This document shows, in pieces, positions 24,401 through 38,919 of a stretch of 64,000 bases of DNA. The DNA comes from Salminus brasiliensis. Taxonomy: Eukaryota; Chordata; Actinopteri; Characiformes; Bryconidae. The stretch lies in assembly GCF_030463535.1 (NCBI RefSeq), contig NC_132881.1, positions 7,828,026-7,892,025 of the forward strand. Reading direction: 5' to 3'. Every line of letters begins with the position of its first letter. The first letter of the stretch is position 1. Position numbers and translations under genes: made by a program. The notes beneath the pieces were generated by a model. That model was not told where the DNA came from. It saw nothing but the letters and a program-made list of their open reading frames with translations, and did no database searches.

Positions 24401-27400
24401 CGCACAATCCACAGACCTCCCAATACATTTACATTTAAGGCATTTAGCAGGTGCTCTTATCCAGAGTGACTTACAAAAGTGCTTTGCTATTTACCCAAGA
24501 AAAACCTCAGCTAGTTTGAATAGACTAAACATTCAAAGATACCTCTAAGCTTAGACTGTACTAAACACAAGCCAATAAGGAGACCACTCTGCCATTCACT
24601 CAAGTATTCACGGAAGAGGAGGGTCTTCAGTCTGCGTTTGAAGACAGCGAGCGACTCTGCCGTTCTGCCCATCCATCAAAATCCCTGCGTGGATGGGCTG
24701 TCTTTTCCACACATTTCCTACACATAATGTAGTTTCTCAGTAGTTGTTTACATCTGGGGATCGTGTTAGCATGACATTACCTTAACTTCTTCACTCCTCA
24801 ACTCTCTCCATCTCTTGCATTGTTTTGTTGATATCAGATCTTTTTTTTTGTGATGTCCTCCAATTCTAAGGGATGGACCCATCCAAAACACTTGCTATAC
24901 ATCTCAGTATGACTGAGGTATGCACACACGAACCGCTTTGATGTACATGGAGTGTGTGTAGACACCAGTTACACTTGGGGAATACTTTGTTTACTTACAT
25001 TACATGCTGACAAGACCAACGCTAATCTAATTAGAAAGGCATCATGAATTTAGGTACCTTGGGGCTTTGAGCCGTCACAATGTTTAAACACGGCTGGGCC
25101 GTCTTAGAATCGGCAATCATGTTCGTCTTCAGTTTGAGGTGCTGCTGAATGGTAGGAATCCTGCTCAGAAATCCTGCTGTGTCAAGTACTTCTCATTGTC
25201 CTAGAGTCAGTCCAGTTCAGAAGTTCATAAACAAGATTTGTTGTGTCCTCTGTTCTGTAGGCAGAGGCCAGACTTGCTGCGAAGCGGGCTGCCAGGGCAG
25301 AGGCACGAGACATCCGAATGAGGGAGCTGGAGCGGCAACAGAAAGAGGTAATAACATCATCTCTGCCTAATGAGAAACACCTTAACTACAGCTCCTGGCT
25401 ACATGCTGATTTTCCTTCTTGGTTTTTCTCATTGGTAAAGGAGCTGGCTATTTGTGGTGATGTTTAATATTCTCTTTAACCCGCGTTAGCTTGTGTCATG
25501 AGATGCAGTATTTAGTTGCCTCTCAGAGTGAAGTTGTCTATTGTGGCATGATGGTTCTTGCAGGTGGAGGTAGACTGTATGGTGACGTTATTGTGTAAAA
25601 TTGTATGTCGTGAAAAATAATAAACTTTTCTAAGCATAATGTGGACCATTAAATAAACACTAATCAATTGCTTGTTTTATTATATAGAGCATAATTAGCC
25701 CTGCTTGTTTTATTGGCTACCAGAAAGAAAATGCATTATTTAGGAATCTGTCAAAGCACTGCCATTGGTAGTGGTACTAGTGGTAGTGGTTTTCTTTAGC
25801 CAGTCCTACATAGATCAATCTGTTCAGTACATTCCATTGAGCGTATAATATATATATTTTTTGCTACCTTGTCTACCTTTCTGAATTTGTTGAATGTCAT
25901 TTAAAGGTAAAGGTGCAAAGTAAAGGTAAAGGTGCACGTATTTGTCACTGTACAGTGTACACTGTACAGCGAAATGTGTCCTCCGCATTTAACCCATCTG
26001 GTAGTGAACACACACTCACACACACACATGTGTTAGGGGCAGTGAGTACACACACACACCCAGAGCGGTGGGCAGCCAACTCCAGCGCCCGGGGAGCAGA
26101 GAGGGTAAAGGGCCTTGCTCAAGGGCCCAACAGTGGCAGCTTGCCGAGCCCGGGAATCGAACCCACAACCCTGTTATCGATATCCCGGCGTTGTGGGTTC
26201 GATTCGGGCTCGGCAAGCTGCCACTGTTGGGCCCTTGAGCAAGGCCCTTTACCCTCTCTGCTCCCCGGGCGCTGGAGTTGGCTGCCCACCGCTCTGGGTG
26301 TGTGTGTGTACTCACTGCCCCTAACACGTGTGAGTGTGTGAGTGTGTGTTCACTACCAGATGGGTTAAATGCGGATGGGTTGAATGTTTGGCTTGGCATC
26401 AGATTAAACATACAGTGTGGCTTAGTGATCTGGGCTCTGAAAACCTGCAAATATGGTGAATGGGTGAAGCAGTAAAAATGTAATGGTTGAGAACATCTTC
26501 AGAAAGCCATTGACCCATGATCGCTTTCTAGTAGAGGGTGTGTCTGGCCGTGCATTCTTATCTTTCAAGATAGGACTAGAAAATCTTCTCCTAGCGAGTT
26601 GGAAGCCCATTTCTTTACTGTCTGAACAGCAGTAAACTAATTGATTGTATTTGTGCTAAGTTAACAAATAACAAGGAGATTTAAGTGTGCTGTTGCTGTT
26701 CACGCAATCTAGTTTAAGGTATTGACATGAAATATTCTTGGGCATTTCGTTGTGATTGGTGCTGGTCAACTGGTCACATGTCATTACAAAGAGTAATTAT
26801 ACTGGTTTAACTGGATAAAGTGCAGAACATTTTGAATAATAATCACAGTGTTTAATATGGGACAGTATTTGAATAGTAGTTTTTAAGAATCTGTCGCTAC
26901 AGATGTTATGAATGAAAGGTTATGAATGTGTTGATGGTGAGGGCAAGCTGGTCTTTTGCTGAAATGCAAATGAACTTGCGCTGTGCTTTGTTTTCAAACC
27001 CTTTTATGGGTATGGGTACCAAGTTATTACATATTTATTTTCTATTTTTTTTGTTGTTGTTTCTCCACCACCCCCCCTCCCTCCCTGAGGTCCACTGTTT
27101 TGTTGTGATCTTTGTTCTGATTTGCTGCCATTTATTGCACCTCATTCAAAAAGCAGTCCTTATAACTACAGCGTGACTGGATGAGGCTAAACTAAGTAAG
27201 TTTATGTAGGTAAATATGCTGGGTTTTTTTGTGACACATACACATACTGGCTGTACGGACTGGGGCGTGAAAGGTATGCTTTGAGTCTAAGAGTATGTTT
27301 ACATGCTACATCAAGTTAACTGGGTTCACTGGGTTCCTGAAATTGTTAAAACATTTAAAAAAAAAAATCAGTTCCTGGGTTTGTTTGTTTGTTTGTTTGT

Positions 27401-30400
27401 TTTTTTGTTATTTTTTATGTGTCATTTGCAAGAAGATGCACAAAGATAGTTGTTCTGGCCTTTTTCTTACAGCTCTCTTACCATCATACCTCCTCTAGCA
27501 GAAAGTGGGGGCAAATTCACCAGTGGATGGTATGCCATGAATTGGATATGTTTGGACATGCATGGGTCTTTTTTTTTTTTTTTTTTCTCTCCCCACTAAG
27601 CTAATGATAAGATTCATTACGAGTCTCTAACATTTGTTCCAAATAGCAGGCAAAGCCACTCCTATTAACGGTATGGTTGACTTGTTTGCAGTGTGTCGGC
27701 ATGTTTATTTAAGGTTTGTTGCTGAGGAGTTCGGGTTTGTAATTACTACTTCTTTTTTTTTTCGAGAGCAAGAGAGCAAGACTTATCCTTCTTATATAGA
27801 AAGATTCACAACTAACAAAGTGAAAGCAAATCCATTGTTATTGCCCTGGGAAGTTACTCTTCATTTATTAGATAACATCTTGCATGGACCAAACGTTGCA
27901 CAGATAGGTGTGTATTCGAGTGTACTGCATCTTTCACCACAACCCCATTATAGTGGTGTGTTGACCACAGTGTACCGCTGCAGTAATATATTTACATCTA
28001 CTAACCTGTATTCAGATACAGTTAGTACAGTTGGGTGTCTGCTACGATATTAAGAAGCAATTTAAGACCATTTAAGCTTGATTTACACAGTCTCATCTGT
28101 CATACATAGCTCAGTCACCTGAATTTGAAACTGATGAATTGTAAATCTGACCGATTTAAACCACTTCAGGGCTGTTCACCCCTTGCTGAAGGTGTGTGTG
28201 TGTTTTTTGCATTGCATCTGGATATACTTTGGCTGGATTCCATTTACGCTAGTCACTGAAATGTGTTCCCAGCGTGACCAGATGAAATCTGACTTGACTT
28301 CTTTTGCTTTTAAAAAGCACAAACGTCATTCACATGTTGCTGAAGGAACTCATTGAGTTTATACTCTAGATCCATCTCTGACCACTTCCAGATGTGTTTT
28401 TTTGTGATCCTGTCATAGTCCTAACCCAGTCCTGTAAGTGTGTGTTTGCATATGGTGAAATCTGAGTGTGATCTGAGCATACAAATGTGCAAATATAGAT
28501 CAAATTGAGGAGCAGGGTCAGAAAAACGAAAACCAAAAAAAAGGGAACCATACACAGACAAGGAAAGCCTGGGTGGCATGTTACAGTAAGATTGTGATAC
28601 ACTTGATAACAGATCAGGTCATTAGATAACCGCTTGAATACTCGCACATGTGCTCATCTTCTCTTTCTCACTCTCTCTCTCTCTCTCTTTCTCTTTCTCT
28701 CACCACTTTTCTGTACAGCATCGTTTTTCTCCACGAGACGTTTTATTGACGGTTGTGGAAAATGCAGTCTCTGTGCCAGTGATTTTACCAGTTGCATAAA
28801 TTCTGTCAAAGCATGTTACAGCATGTGTTAACTTTGCCTGCTTGTCGTGTCTTAAACACTTGTTAAACATGTCTTTTCTCCTTGCATTTCTTATCATGAT
28901 CCTCACTAATTCAGCTCTTTTTCTGCCTTACTTTAACATGCACTTAATTTGACTCCTTTAATGATAGACCCGATCAGCTTCCTTCCCCTTCTATTTTTCT
29001 TGTTCCTCATCCGTCTTGTTCCCTGCCTTAGGCTGACACGGAGAAGGCCCGGCACAGCCATCGATCCAAAACCCATAGTCGTCGGGTTTGTATTGTGTTG
29101 TGATATTTTTCTCAGGCCTTTTCAGATGCTTTTATTTCTTTCCTCTGTTCTCTAGATCACTTTTTCTTCTCTTTTTCCTTCCCCCTCCATTTTCCTCTAA
29201 AGGGTCTGGAAGATGATGCTGTGTCGGTGCGAAGTAGTGGAAGTTACAGGGTGTGTAATCAATGGGATTTTGAATGCTGTGTGTTCTGTTTTAATTGTTT
29301 TATGGTAAATAGTTTGGAGACTTACTGCTTGATAAGGGTCATCAGGACAACAGCGATTCTTTTGATGTCCTGATCACTTGGCTCCCAAGTGATGCAGCAG
29401 TGTGTGTGCGTTCCTCACTGCTGCAGACTGTGAATAGTGTCTGATAATGGCACCTAGATGACACCAGAGGAAACTCTGCTCAAACACAGCTGTAAAACAT
29501 GGGATCAGAACTAAACTAAATCAGGCTTAAAATTGCAGATGTCAGATATATTAACAATATTTCTGGATCGACTTATAATAATAATAGTAGTAGTAGTAGT
29601 AGTAAAGGTGCAAGTATTTGACACTGTACAGCGAAATGTGTCCTCCGCATTTAACCCATCTGTGGTCGTGAACACACACTAGTGAACTAGGGGCAGTGAG
29701 TACACACACCCCCAGAGCAGTGGGCAGCCAACTCCAGCGCCCGGGGAGCAGAGAGGGTAAAGGGCCTTGCTCAAGGGCCCAACAGTGGCAGCTTGCTGAG
29801 CCCGGGTATAGAACCCACAACCTTGTCATCAGTAGCTCGGTGCTGTAACCCCTGAGCCACCACTGCCAGTAGTAGTGGTGGTGGTGGTGTTATCCTCTTT
29901 TCCACAGCTAAACTTGCCTGTTGCTCTTCTACACATTCAGAAAATTAGACAGGCATCACATTTTTGTTTGAGTAATACTCATGTCTATATGTCAACATGT
30001 CTATGTAAAGGTGACCTACCAGTTGAATCAAGGCAGGTTCAGTCAGCTCTGTTGCTGCTGGACTGGAGTTTTTGGAACTGTATCAAGAAATGAAATGCAA
30101 ACCATAAACAATGACGAAAAGCAGTTCACTAAGTAATAAATCTTGCCAAACACTCAGTAATAATAATAAAAAAAAACGGCCAACGATTGTCTAATGAGGT
30201 GCATATCCAGTATTTAAAAGCCTACATTTTATAATGGTGCAACAGCCTGCACTTATTCAGTATACCTATTCTGATGTGTAAAATCAGCTATTTCTTACTT
30301 TGATCCCTGGCTTGCAAATGAGGATGAAATATAAAATGCATTTCATAAATGTCAGTTTGTTTAACTTTTTTGTTTTCCTTCTTTCGAAGTCCTCTTCCTC

Positions 30401-30735
30401 ATCGCTGCTAGGCAACTCTCATTCCTCCAGCCGGACTAGCTCATCTAGGAGAAAAGGCCTGGTGGTGCGTTTCTGCGATTGCATTTAAGCGCTCTTGCTT
30501 GGGGTGACTGGTTTTGAGGCATATCTGTGTCCATTTCTAACTTGATGCTGGTGTAAACAGTTATGTCACGTGGCAACTGTAGGCATGGGATGCTTTTATA
30601 TTTAAGATGATGATCTGTGGAATACTAACTATACTGACTATTAATAGTGAAGCATCAACACCTTTTTAAAGACTACTTTATTGAAGGGCTTTCTCCTTCT
30701 TAACGTAATGTTTTCAGTGCTTGTTGAAATGAGCT

Positions 30736-30779
<44 letters not shown>

Positions 30780-30791
30780 AATATAAGTGTA

Positions 30792-30846
<55 letters not shown>

Positions 30847-30884
30847 TCATTATTATATATATGTATATAATAAAGTACAGCTTT

Positions 30885-30952
<68 letters not shown>

Positions 30953-33900
30953 GATTTTGCATTAATGCCAGTTTACTGAAGATGAGGTTTTAATACATTT
31001 TGTTCTTTAATTGATTTCGTATGGAGTGATAAACTAGCTTTTATGCAAGTCAAACAAAACACTGAGTAATAATTACAGATAACATACTTTTCATATAATA
31101 CCAATTTTGAAACTGTCAGCCAATGCCAATACCAATCCAATATCTCTGATATAAAAACCCATAAAATCACTTTACTCAAGATGAGCATCTAAGAGTATAC
31201 AGATAACATTTACATCACACTGTAGAAGTGTGTGTTGTCTTTTAAGGATAGATTTCTTACAGGCTTGGATATGTACCAAATAAACCATTTTTCAACAATC
31301 CAAATATCAGAACATCATCAGCTTCTGCCCTGTTCCACTTTATTGCAGTATTTGATCTGCTTAGCCTGTTCTAAAAACCTACTTTATCCTGGCTTTCCTG
31401 CCCAAATTGACACACAAAGCTTTTCCTTAGATTAGTTTTGTTGAAAGACTAAACAAGACAATGCTAGTAGTCATTGAAAGCAATTTAATATCCAGCTGTC
31501 CGTCAGTAGGTTTTATATATGATGGGTTTGCTTTTTGTAATGGTGTAGGATTTTCCCTCCATGTGGACATGTTCATTCTTTGTCTGTCTACTCAGTAGTT
31601 TCCACACATGATGTGAAGATGTGAATCATCACTGGAAGCTATGGCCTGACCCCTGTTTTTAAGAAGACCAATGGTCTGTTCTCTGAACTGCATCAAGGCT
31701 TGAAGAGCTTTGACCACTTGAAAACACACCGAACTCATACAGAACTGACAGATGTTTTAAATGAAGTATAGTACTCCCTTTAGTCTTTTGAATCCCCCGT
31801 TTCTCTTGGTGAATTCTTTCTTGAAGCAAGGTATAGTTTGTAATGTAATCTGCATATAATATAATCTGCTAAACTTACAAATATAATATGTTAAACAAGC
31901 AAACATTATTTTTTTTTATATCCGTAATCGTGTAACTGTCCTAAAATATTAAATTAGAAATTATTTTACCTGCCAATGTGTTATTTATGCAGTATATTGT
32001 CATAGTTGTCAGTTGGTGAAAAAGGGTTGGGGATAATACTTAAGATTGTGATTTTTTTTTTTTGTAAGATGATTTAAGGCTGCCTACAATCTCAAATCTG
32101 ATGAAAATATGATGTTTTGAAGATTTCACATTTGAGCTATTTTCATTTAGGGTGCTACGCTTAAGCATACTTTGTAGTCCCAAAAAGGTTATCATGCCAT
32201 AGAATACATCTGACCCTACAGTATCTCATGGAGTGAACTTTGCTAACACTATTTTTGCTAATAACACTATTTAATCTTTTAACATTTCATATAACACGAC
32301 TTTTCTGGACCTTATTTGCCCTGTTTACAGGTTGATAGAAACATAAATTTTTGTAATCTGTTATTGAGGTGGTTCACTTAACAGCATGTTTGTTGATAAA
32401 ACTTGAAATTTCCATTTGTTTAACAGTTACATTATGCCATTGGTCAAGTTATGTTAAGTCATTTACTTGGTCCTGCTCTCTTTTCAGTCTGATGGCCTCT
32501 ACAGTAGTTCCTCTTTGAAGAGCTCTCGCTCCACTGTATGTACAATCCTTATGGCGAATGATTTTTGATAGTAAATCATAATCTAATCTTTCACTTATCT
32601 GTAAAAGACTTACCTGAAAAATCAATTTCAACTGCCTGCCAGTGATAAAATAGAAGAAATGTAATATAAAAGAAGCAAATGAATTGTCTGAAGTAGATTG
32701 TGTGTCCACTCTGCCTATTAGAAACTATGTGCTTCTGTAATGTGTTTTTTTTTTTTGTTTGTTTGTTTGTTTGTCTTCCACGTTTAATAATTTGGATTAT
32801 CATTTACCATTTTCGGTCACCGTTCTACTGAATACCATGCACTCTTCTAGCATACATATCTTAGCAAAAGTTAACCTTTTGCCCTCTTCTTTACAGAGCT
32901 CTTTGTATAATGACCTTCACATGAAGCCTGTTTCAAGTAGCAGCAGGAAAGACCTACTGGTCAGTGCTTCTGACCCTCATCCTGAGTATAAATTTCATTG
33001 GCTGGAACTATTGTTGTGCTAAGTTTTTAATGTAGAAATATTGGTCTTGATACTGCTGTTCTACCACCCATATTTGATCCATTTACTGCATTTGCCTTGA
33101 TTAATTGTAAGACGTGGAAAACCATCAGTCTAGGTCTTCAGAGAAAAGCTAATAGTTTTTAGGATAATGACTTTACTGAGCAATATTATCATGCTTGTTA
33201 TGTTAAAGCTCTTTAAATGTTGTAGTTATATTTTTATTAATATGTTAATACAAGTTAACACAAGTTTTGGATGGTAGATTGCCCAATTTTGGCCAAGATT
33301 GCCTCAGATTCTACATTCTGCCCTTCTTCACTTCTTGACATGGTGTAAATCTGGCCATTCTCCCGAATTTAAATTTCATGATGAATGGATTAATAGAAAT
33401 GGTTCAAAATTTGTAACTTTTCTTAAAGTTTTTTCCTTCTCATATAAATACTTTGCTACTACTTGCTAATTCATGAACATGAGACTTGTACCCTCTTGCT
33501 TGCAGACTATTTAAAAAATGCTTGGGAGTGAACTGGTAGATTTTAGTGTTGAATAAATCTTAACTGAGTTTGTCTTCAGGTGATCTAACGAGGTGACAGT
33601 AAAACTAGAGCTAACCTGCTACTGTAGTAGATAGTGATTACTCATGGGCTTCTACACACAACAAAACTTTCTTAAAAGCCATGTGTACTTCTAAATTGTT
33701 GCAGTGACTGAGACTACTTTTAATACTGGTTGTTTTGCTGGAGTGCATGATTGTTTTGAATGTTTAAATATTTATGGCCTTGTCGTGTCTTGCATGATAT
33801 CGAGATGCCTTTGTAGATAAAGAAATAATGTGACTTTGTTCAAGTCAACTTTTTATCAGGTGACAAACTTGTTTGTTTTTAGAAAGGAGAAGTGAAGTTA

Positions 33901-36900
33901 CACGATTAGTCAATCTTGCGTGCTAACTTAATGTCTATTGGCTTTAATCCATCAGTAACCAAAGACAGTTTTACTACTTTTCGTTGTGCTTTGAAAAGAA
34001 CCCAAACCCTACTGACTCAAAACGCTATCGTTCATGAAGAACGCTGTACAAGTTGTTCTAAACAAAAATACAAAGAACCTAGAATCTTAATTTTAGAGAG
34101 GTTTTTGTTTTTTAACCCAGATATATAACCTCTAACTAGCTTGCAGTCTAACTAACTACCCAGCTTATACAAACTAATCAGATAGTAATATTAATTATAG
34201 TCTGTGACTAGTAGTAGTAACTAGTAGTGCTCACAAAATTAAAATGTTATTAGCTGTCCTATCTGAATATTTAATAATGAACAAATTAAGATTTATTGTA
34301 GTTGTTGACAATTATATTGTATAAATATGGCTGTACATTTTGTTGATAGGTGTATTCTTTACAGAAACCTTTAACCTTTAAAGGTGGTCGGTATGATGGG
34401 TGTGGAAAAACTGCATAAAATGTCTGGACTAGTTATAGAGACTATAAATATATGTCTGTATAGAAACTTTCTAAACTGCATAGTAACAAGAAACTGATTG
34501 GATTTCATTAATGTTTAATTTATCTGTGGTTCGTTGAAATTGCTGACGCTGTAATGGGCGATTGACAGGTACTGACGTACTGAATATTCAACCGGATGTG
34601 ATTAATTCAGTCTAGTCAGTGATCAAAGTTGAGCTTGGGATGTTTTAGTTCCTTTCATTTCCCTTCTTTCTTTTTTATCCATTAGTTTGCCTAAAAATTT
34701 TTCACTTCTCATGACTTCATTATGACACAATGTGTACCTTTTTTCTTCTTCTTCTTCTTTCACTTCCACAGTTCCACTTCCTGAGCCACTTCTCTAAGCT
34801 GCTGTGCATGCATTTGCATTCTGTTAATGGCTTTTTCGATGTGTCATCTCTTTAGACTGGATTGTATCATGACCAAAGGAACTACAGCAGTCTAAAGAAC
34901 TCCAAACCTCCTCCTCCTTCCTCCTCTACTGCCTCTACCTATCAGTCCCGGGTTTGTTTTTGAGTTGTCTGTTGTCCATATGTGTCCATTCACTGTACAT
35001 TGTCCCTCATGTTGCAGAACTCTTTCTCTCACTGTCTTAAATAGTTAAAGCACTTACTTCAACTAAATAAGCCTGTTTATTTGTTTTTTCCCCCCCCTAT
35101 ACTTTTACCTAGCGTTCTTAAAGCCAGGATAAAACCGGGGTGATAATGATTGTAATATCTTGCTCTTTACCAAAAGTTACCTTACATACATGCATATACA
35201 TATTTTTTTGGGTTGGAGATTAAAGTTTGTTTCATTTAAATTTAGACTTCAAATACTGTACAGACATTAAATGCTGGTGAAGTCCTCGACTTTTACTTTT
35301 AATTGTTTAAACCTTTTTTTCCATAAAACAAAATAGGCAGTAAGTGGGTTTTAAAAACACACCAAATTAATACATTTTAGCTTTTTACTGAACAGACTTT
35401 TGCACCATGTCGTATATGTAATGCTAATGGTATATAAAAGCATTTCCGTGTGTATGTGCATGTGTCTAGACTCCTAGTTCTGTCCCCAGTGCTCTAACCC
35501 TCACACACCTCCTCTCACAGGCCACGCCCACCGCCGTGTCCACAGGCCTGACGCGCAGCTATAGCCTGGTCAGTTTGTAATTTGCATGTAAAACATGGAT
35601 AGTTGTATATGCCGGTTTGTGAATTTGCATGCAGAAGAGCTGTTAGATCTGATTAGAAGTGAAGTGAGGGAGTACGTGCACACAGGGCGAAGTAAACCAC
35701 TTTGCTTCTGTCTTGCTTTGGCCTGCTGTAGAGTATCCGCCTTCCGACCTTGAAGACCTTAAAGAGTTCCATTATTTTATTTGTATCTTCAAAAAGGCAG
35801 AAGGCAGGCACAGCCCTTTAAGCATGAGGGAAGACCCTTCACTGTCAGGGGTAGTTCTCTGGAAAACAAAGTAGCCACTGTCATTAGGGGGTCTCAAAGC
35901 TAACAAAGGGGTGGTTATGACCCATCATGTTCATGGAATGGGTAAAAAATGAACAGGGTGGTCGGTCAGAGATGGTCTCAAAACAAGCAAGATGGTGATT
36001 AGAACCAGTTACAGTCAAGAGGAGGTTGTAGTCGGGGTGAGGTCTTGAACATATGAGTTGATTATTAGGACTAATTGCAGGCTGAAGCAGGTCTTGGGGC
36101 GTTTTCACATTAGAGCTATTTTCCCGGACCTGGGTCCGCTTGCTCCACGAGTTTGGTCAGTCCAGGTGTGGTCCAGAGCACTGATCTATGGTCCTCCTGA
36201 AAGTGGTGCTCTGGGATTTGCTTTAAGAGGACTCTGGTCTGGTCCTCTTAAGGTGTGGAAGCTGTCTGCTCCCCCAAACCAGCCCGAAATCGACCCTGGG
36301 AGCAACTTGTGTATTTGGGACTAGTGTAAAAACGCCCTTCAAGCCAATAAGGTAGTTTTGGGGAAGGTCACATACCAGGTTTAGGTTTGTGTGTGCCATT
36401 AAATACCATAAGCATGCTTGTGTCTGATTTCACCCTGTATGTAACACTTCTTAAAGAGAAAAGTTATTCAATGATTGAAGTTGTCTTTGCTGAAGGGTGG
36501 ACCTCCACTTTTGTGCCCTCAGGCTTCAGTATGTGACGATGGTCTCTATGGCTCATACAGTTCAAGAGCTGTAAGTGTTTGTTAGTATCCAGAACAGTCT
36601 TATATGTTATGATGTCAACCCTGAAAAACAAGGCACCATTTGGAGCCCGTCTGAATGGAATGCTTGTCCCCACAGCCATCTGAGTGCAGCTGGTACTCTT
36701 CTGGTGCCAGCTCTACCCGCAGTAGTCCTGTGGTAAGAACTTTGCAGCATGCATCACCTCCACGTCCCCACTAACTACACACATTGAGATGTTTTCCAGC
36801 ACGCAGATTTGGGTTGAGTTGAAGTTAGGAACCTGAATCCTAAATTTTCCAGTTTTTTTTTAGACAGTTGTGCTTATATTACTAAGAACATAGTCATGCC

Positions 36901-38878
36901 CACATGCAGTAAACCTCATGAAAATGATTCTTTTTGGAAGCCAGACGTGTTTTGTTTATGCCATTGTTAAAAGAACCCTGTATTTTTACTCAAGAAGCAC
37001 CTTTATTATTATTATTTATTTATTTATTTGTTTATTTATTTTTTATCCGGAGCCCCGATCAGAACAGTTCAGTTAACTGCCAGTGATTACAGAACTAACG
37101 AAACTAGATTCTGGAAGCTCCAGTTTTGTCCAGATGTTTTTAATATCACTAATTTCAGAATTATAAGATTAGCCACTGGTCACAAATGCATGTAAAATTG
37201 GCATCTTTACAGGATGAAAGTCCATTACTTGTTTACTTGACTAAAATGTAATGGCAGTTGCTGGAATGGAGTCTTCTTCTAAGCGTTAGTGTTTGGATTC
37301 TAGTTGCCTTGTGGTTTAAATGTGTGTTCAATGGGAATTCTTGATCGCATGCAGTGAACTGATTAATTCAAAAGCTTACTGATAACGACCTGATCTTAAA
37401 ATAGTGTGTGAAGTCCTTGTAGGTGATGCTGTACAGAGCATTGTCACTGGAAGTGTGCATGTTTCTACAAGGCTGTGTTCATCTCAGATTAGAATTTGCA
37501 GTAAAAGGTGCACGACTGAAGCTCATACTGTTTTAGCTGAACTGGCATTTTTTTAAATGGGTATTTTTTGTTTGTTTATTATTATTATAATAACAATCTG
37601 TGGTGCGTGACAATAAGCCGATGTTCATTGAGTGTTTTGTGATTGTTCTCCACAGTTGTTGTTGTTTGAGTTCATGTCTCCTCTCTGAAGGGTATTATAT
37701 TTAAATGACTATTATTTTCTCATAATCTCCCAGTGCTCTTCTGATGATGACTCTGCCAGCACTGTGTCTCAGGATCGCCTCAGCCGTGGAAGAAGGGATA
37801 GTGTGGTGAGCCAGCAGGGGCAATGGCCCTATTTAGGCAAAGTTGCATAGAAACTAGCGCACACTAGAACATCCATAATGGCTTCACACCCAAACTCCTC
37901 AAAATAAAGTTTCCTACATTTGTTCTTGGCTCTGGCATTGTTTTAGGAAAGACATTTAAAAAAAACTTTACATCCACAGAGCTCCTGTAGACCCTTTATT
38001 TGTGTACTTGGCATTTGATGAAGCTGGTGTACAATCCTAACTTGTCAGTGAAATTGTGCAGTGCTTATTGTTACATTTGACCATGCGCAGAGTTGTCGCT
38101 GGTCACGGATACTGCGTTTGACTTTGGCTGACGATGCTACTTAACGCAAATTAAATACAGAATTGCTTGTATCGTTTTCATTCCCCACTCATCTTTAACT
38201 TGCCTTTGCCTTGTAGTCATCTGACATTTCTGATGTGAGCGCGACTGCTGCCGACTATTTCAGTCGCTCCAACCGCAGAGGGAGTATTGTTTCTGATTTA
38301 GATGATCTGAGCATCCCAGATTTGGACAGTGTAAGTGATGGCACAATGGTGTGCTGCATGTCTTGCTGTGGACACCTGCTAACCTGAAACTGACAGTTTC
38401 TCCACGACATCTGAAAGCTTAACCATGTAGATAAATAAGCTTTTTTTTACTGATTGAATGATATTTGCTAAATTAATTCAAAATTGCTTCAAACAGATTC
38501 CTTATTTAAATACTTAATGAGGCTTAAATGAAGCTTGGAATGCAAAAAAGGTCTCGAATGAAGCAGGAAAGCTATATGTGGAAATGTTCCTAGCAATAGT
38601 GACACATTTGAACAGTCATACCTGCAGTAGTTCCTCTCGGTCCTTTCTGTGTTTAATAAGGACAACATAAAATGACTAAATTAACCAATCAGTTACAGAT
38701 GACCTCTTATTACTGCTATAATTTGAAGCATTATACCATATGTCATCATTTTTTATTCGTATGACTATCAGATTTTCTCATTTTGATGTTCAAATATATA
38801 TGTTTGAAGGGGGGGGGGTAAAATGCCCACTTCTATTCAAAATTTTAAGCAGTGTGAATTCATAACTCAACAAAATAA

Positions 38879-38919
<41 letters not shown>

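Noticed and set aside
25913-26450. 142- and 144-codon frames with similar proteins on opposite strands
   Set aside because: They come from the two inverted SINE copies.
27634-28053. 139-codon frame in lrrfip2 intron 3
   Set aside because: No recognisable motif, and it sits in AT-rich intron without protein-like composition.
28716-28748. Possible 33-nt lrrfip2 exon after the acceptor ctgtacag
   Set aside because: The frame would fit, but the donor (gttgtg) is poor and the peptide does not resemble any LRRFIP segment.
30714-30962. 82-codon frame made of Ile-Tyr repeats
   Set aside because: It is the translation of the AT and GT microsatellites.
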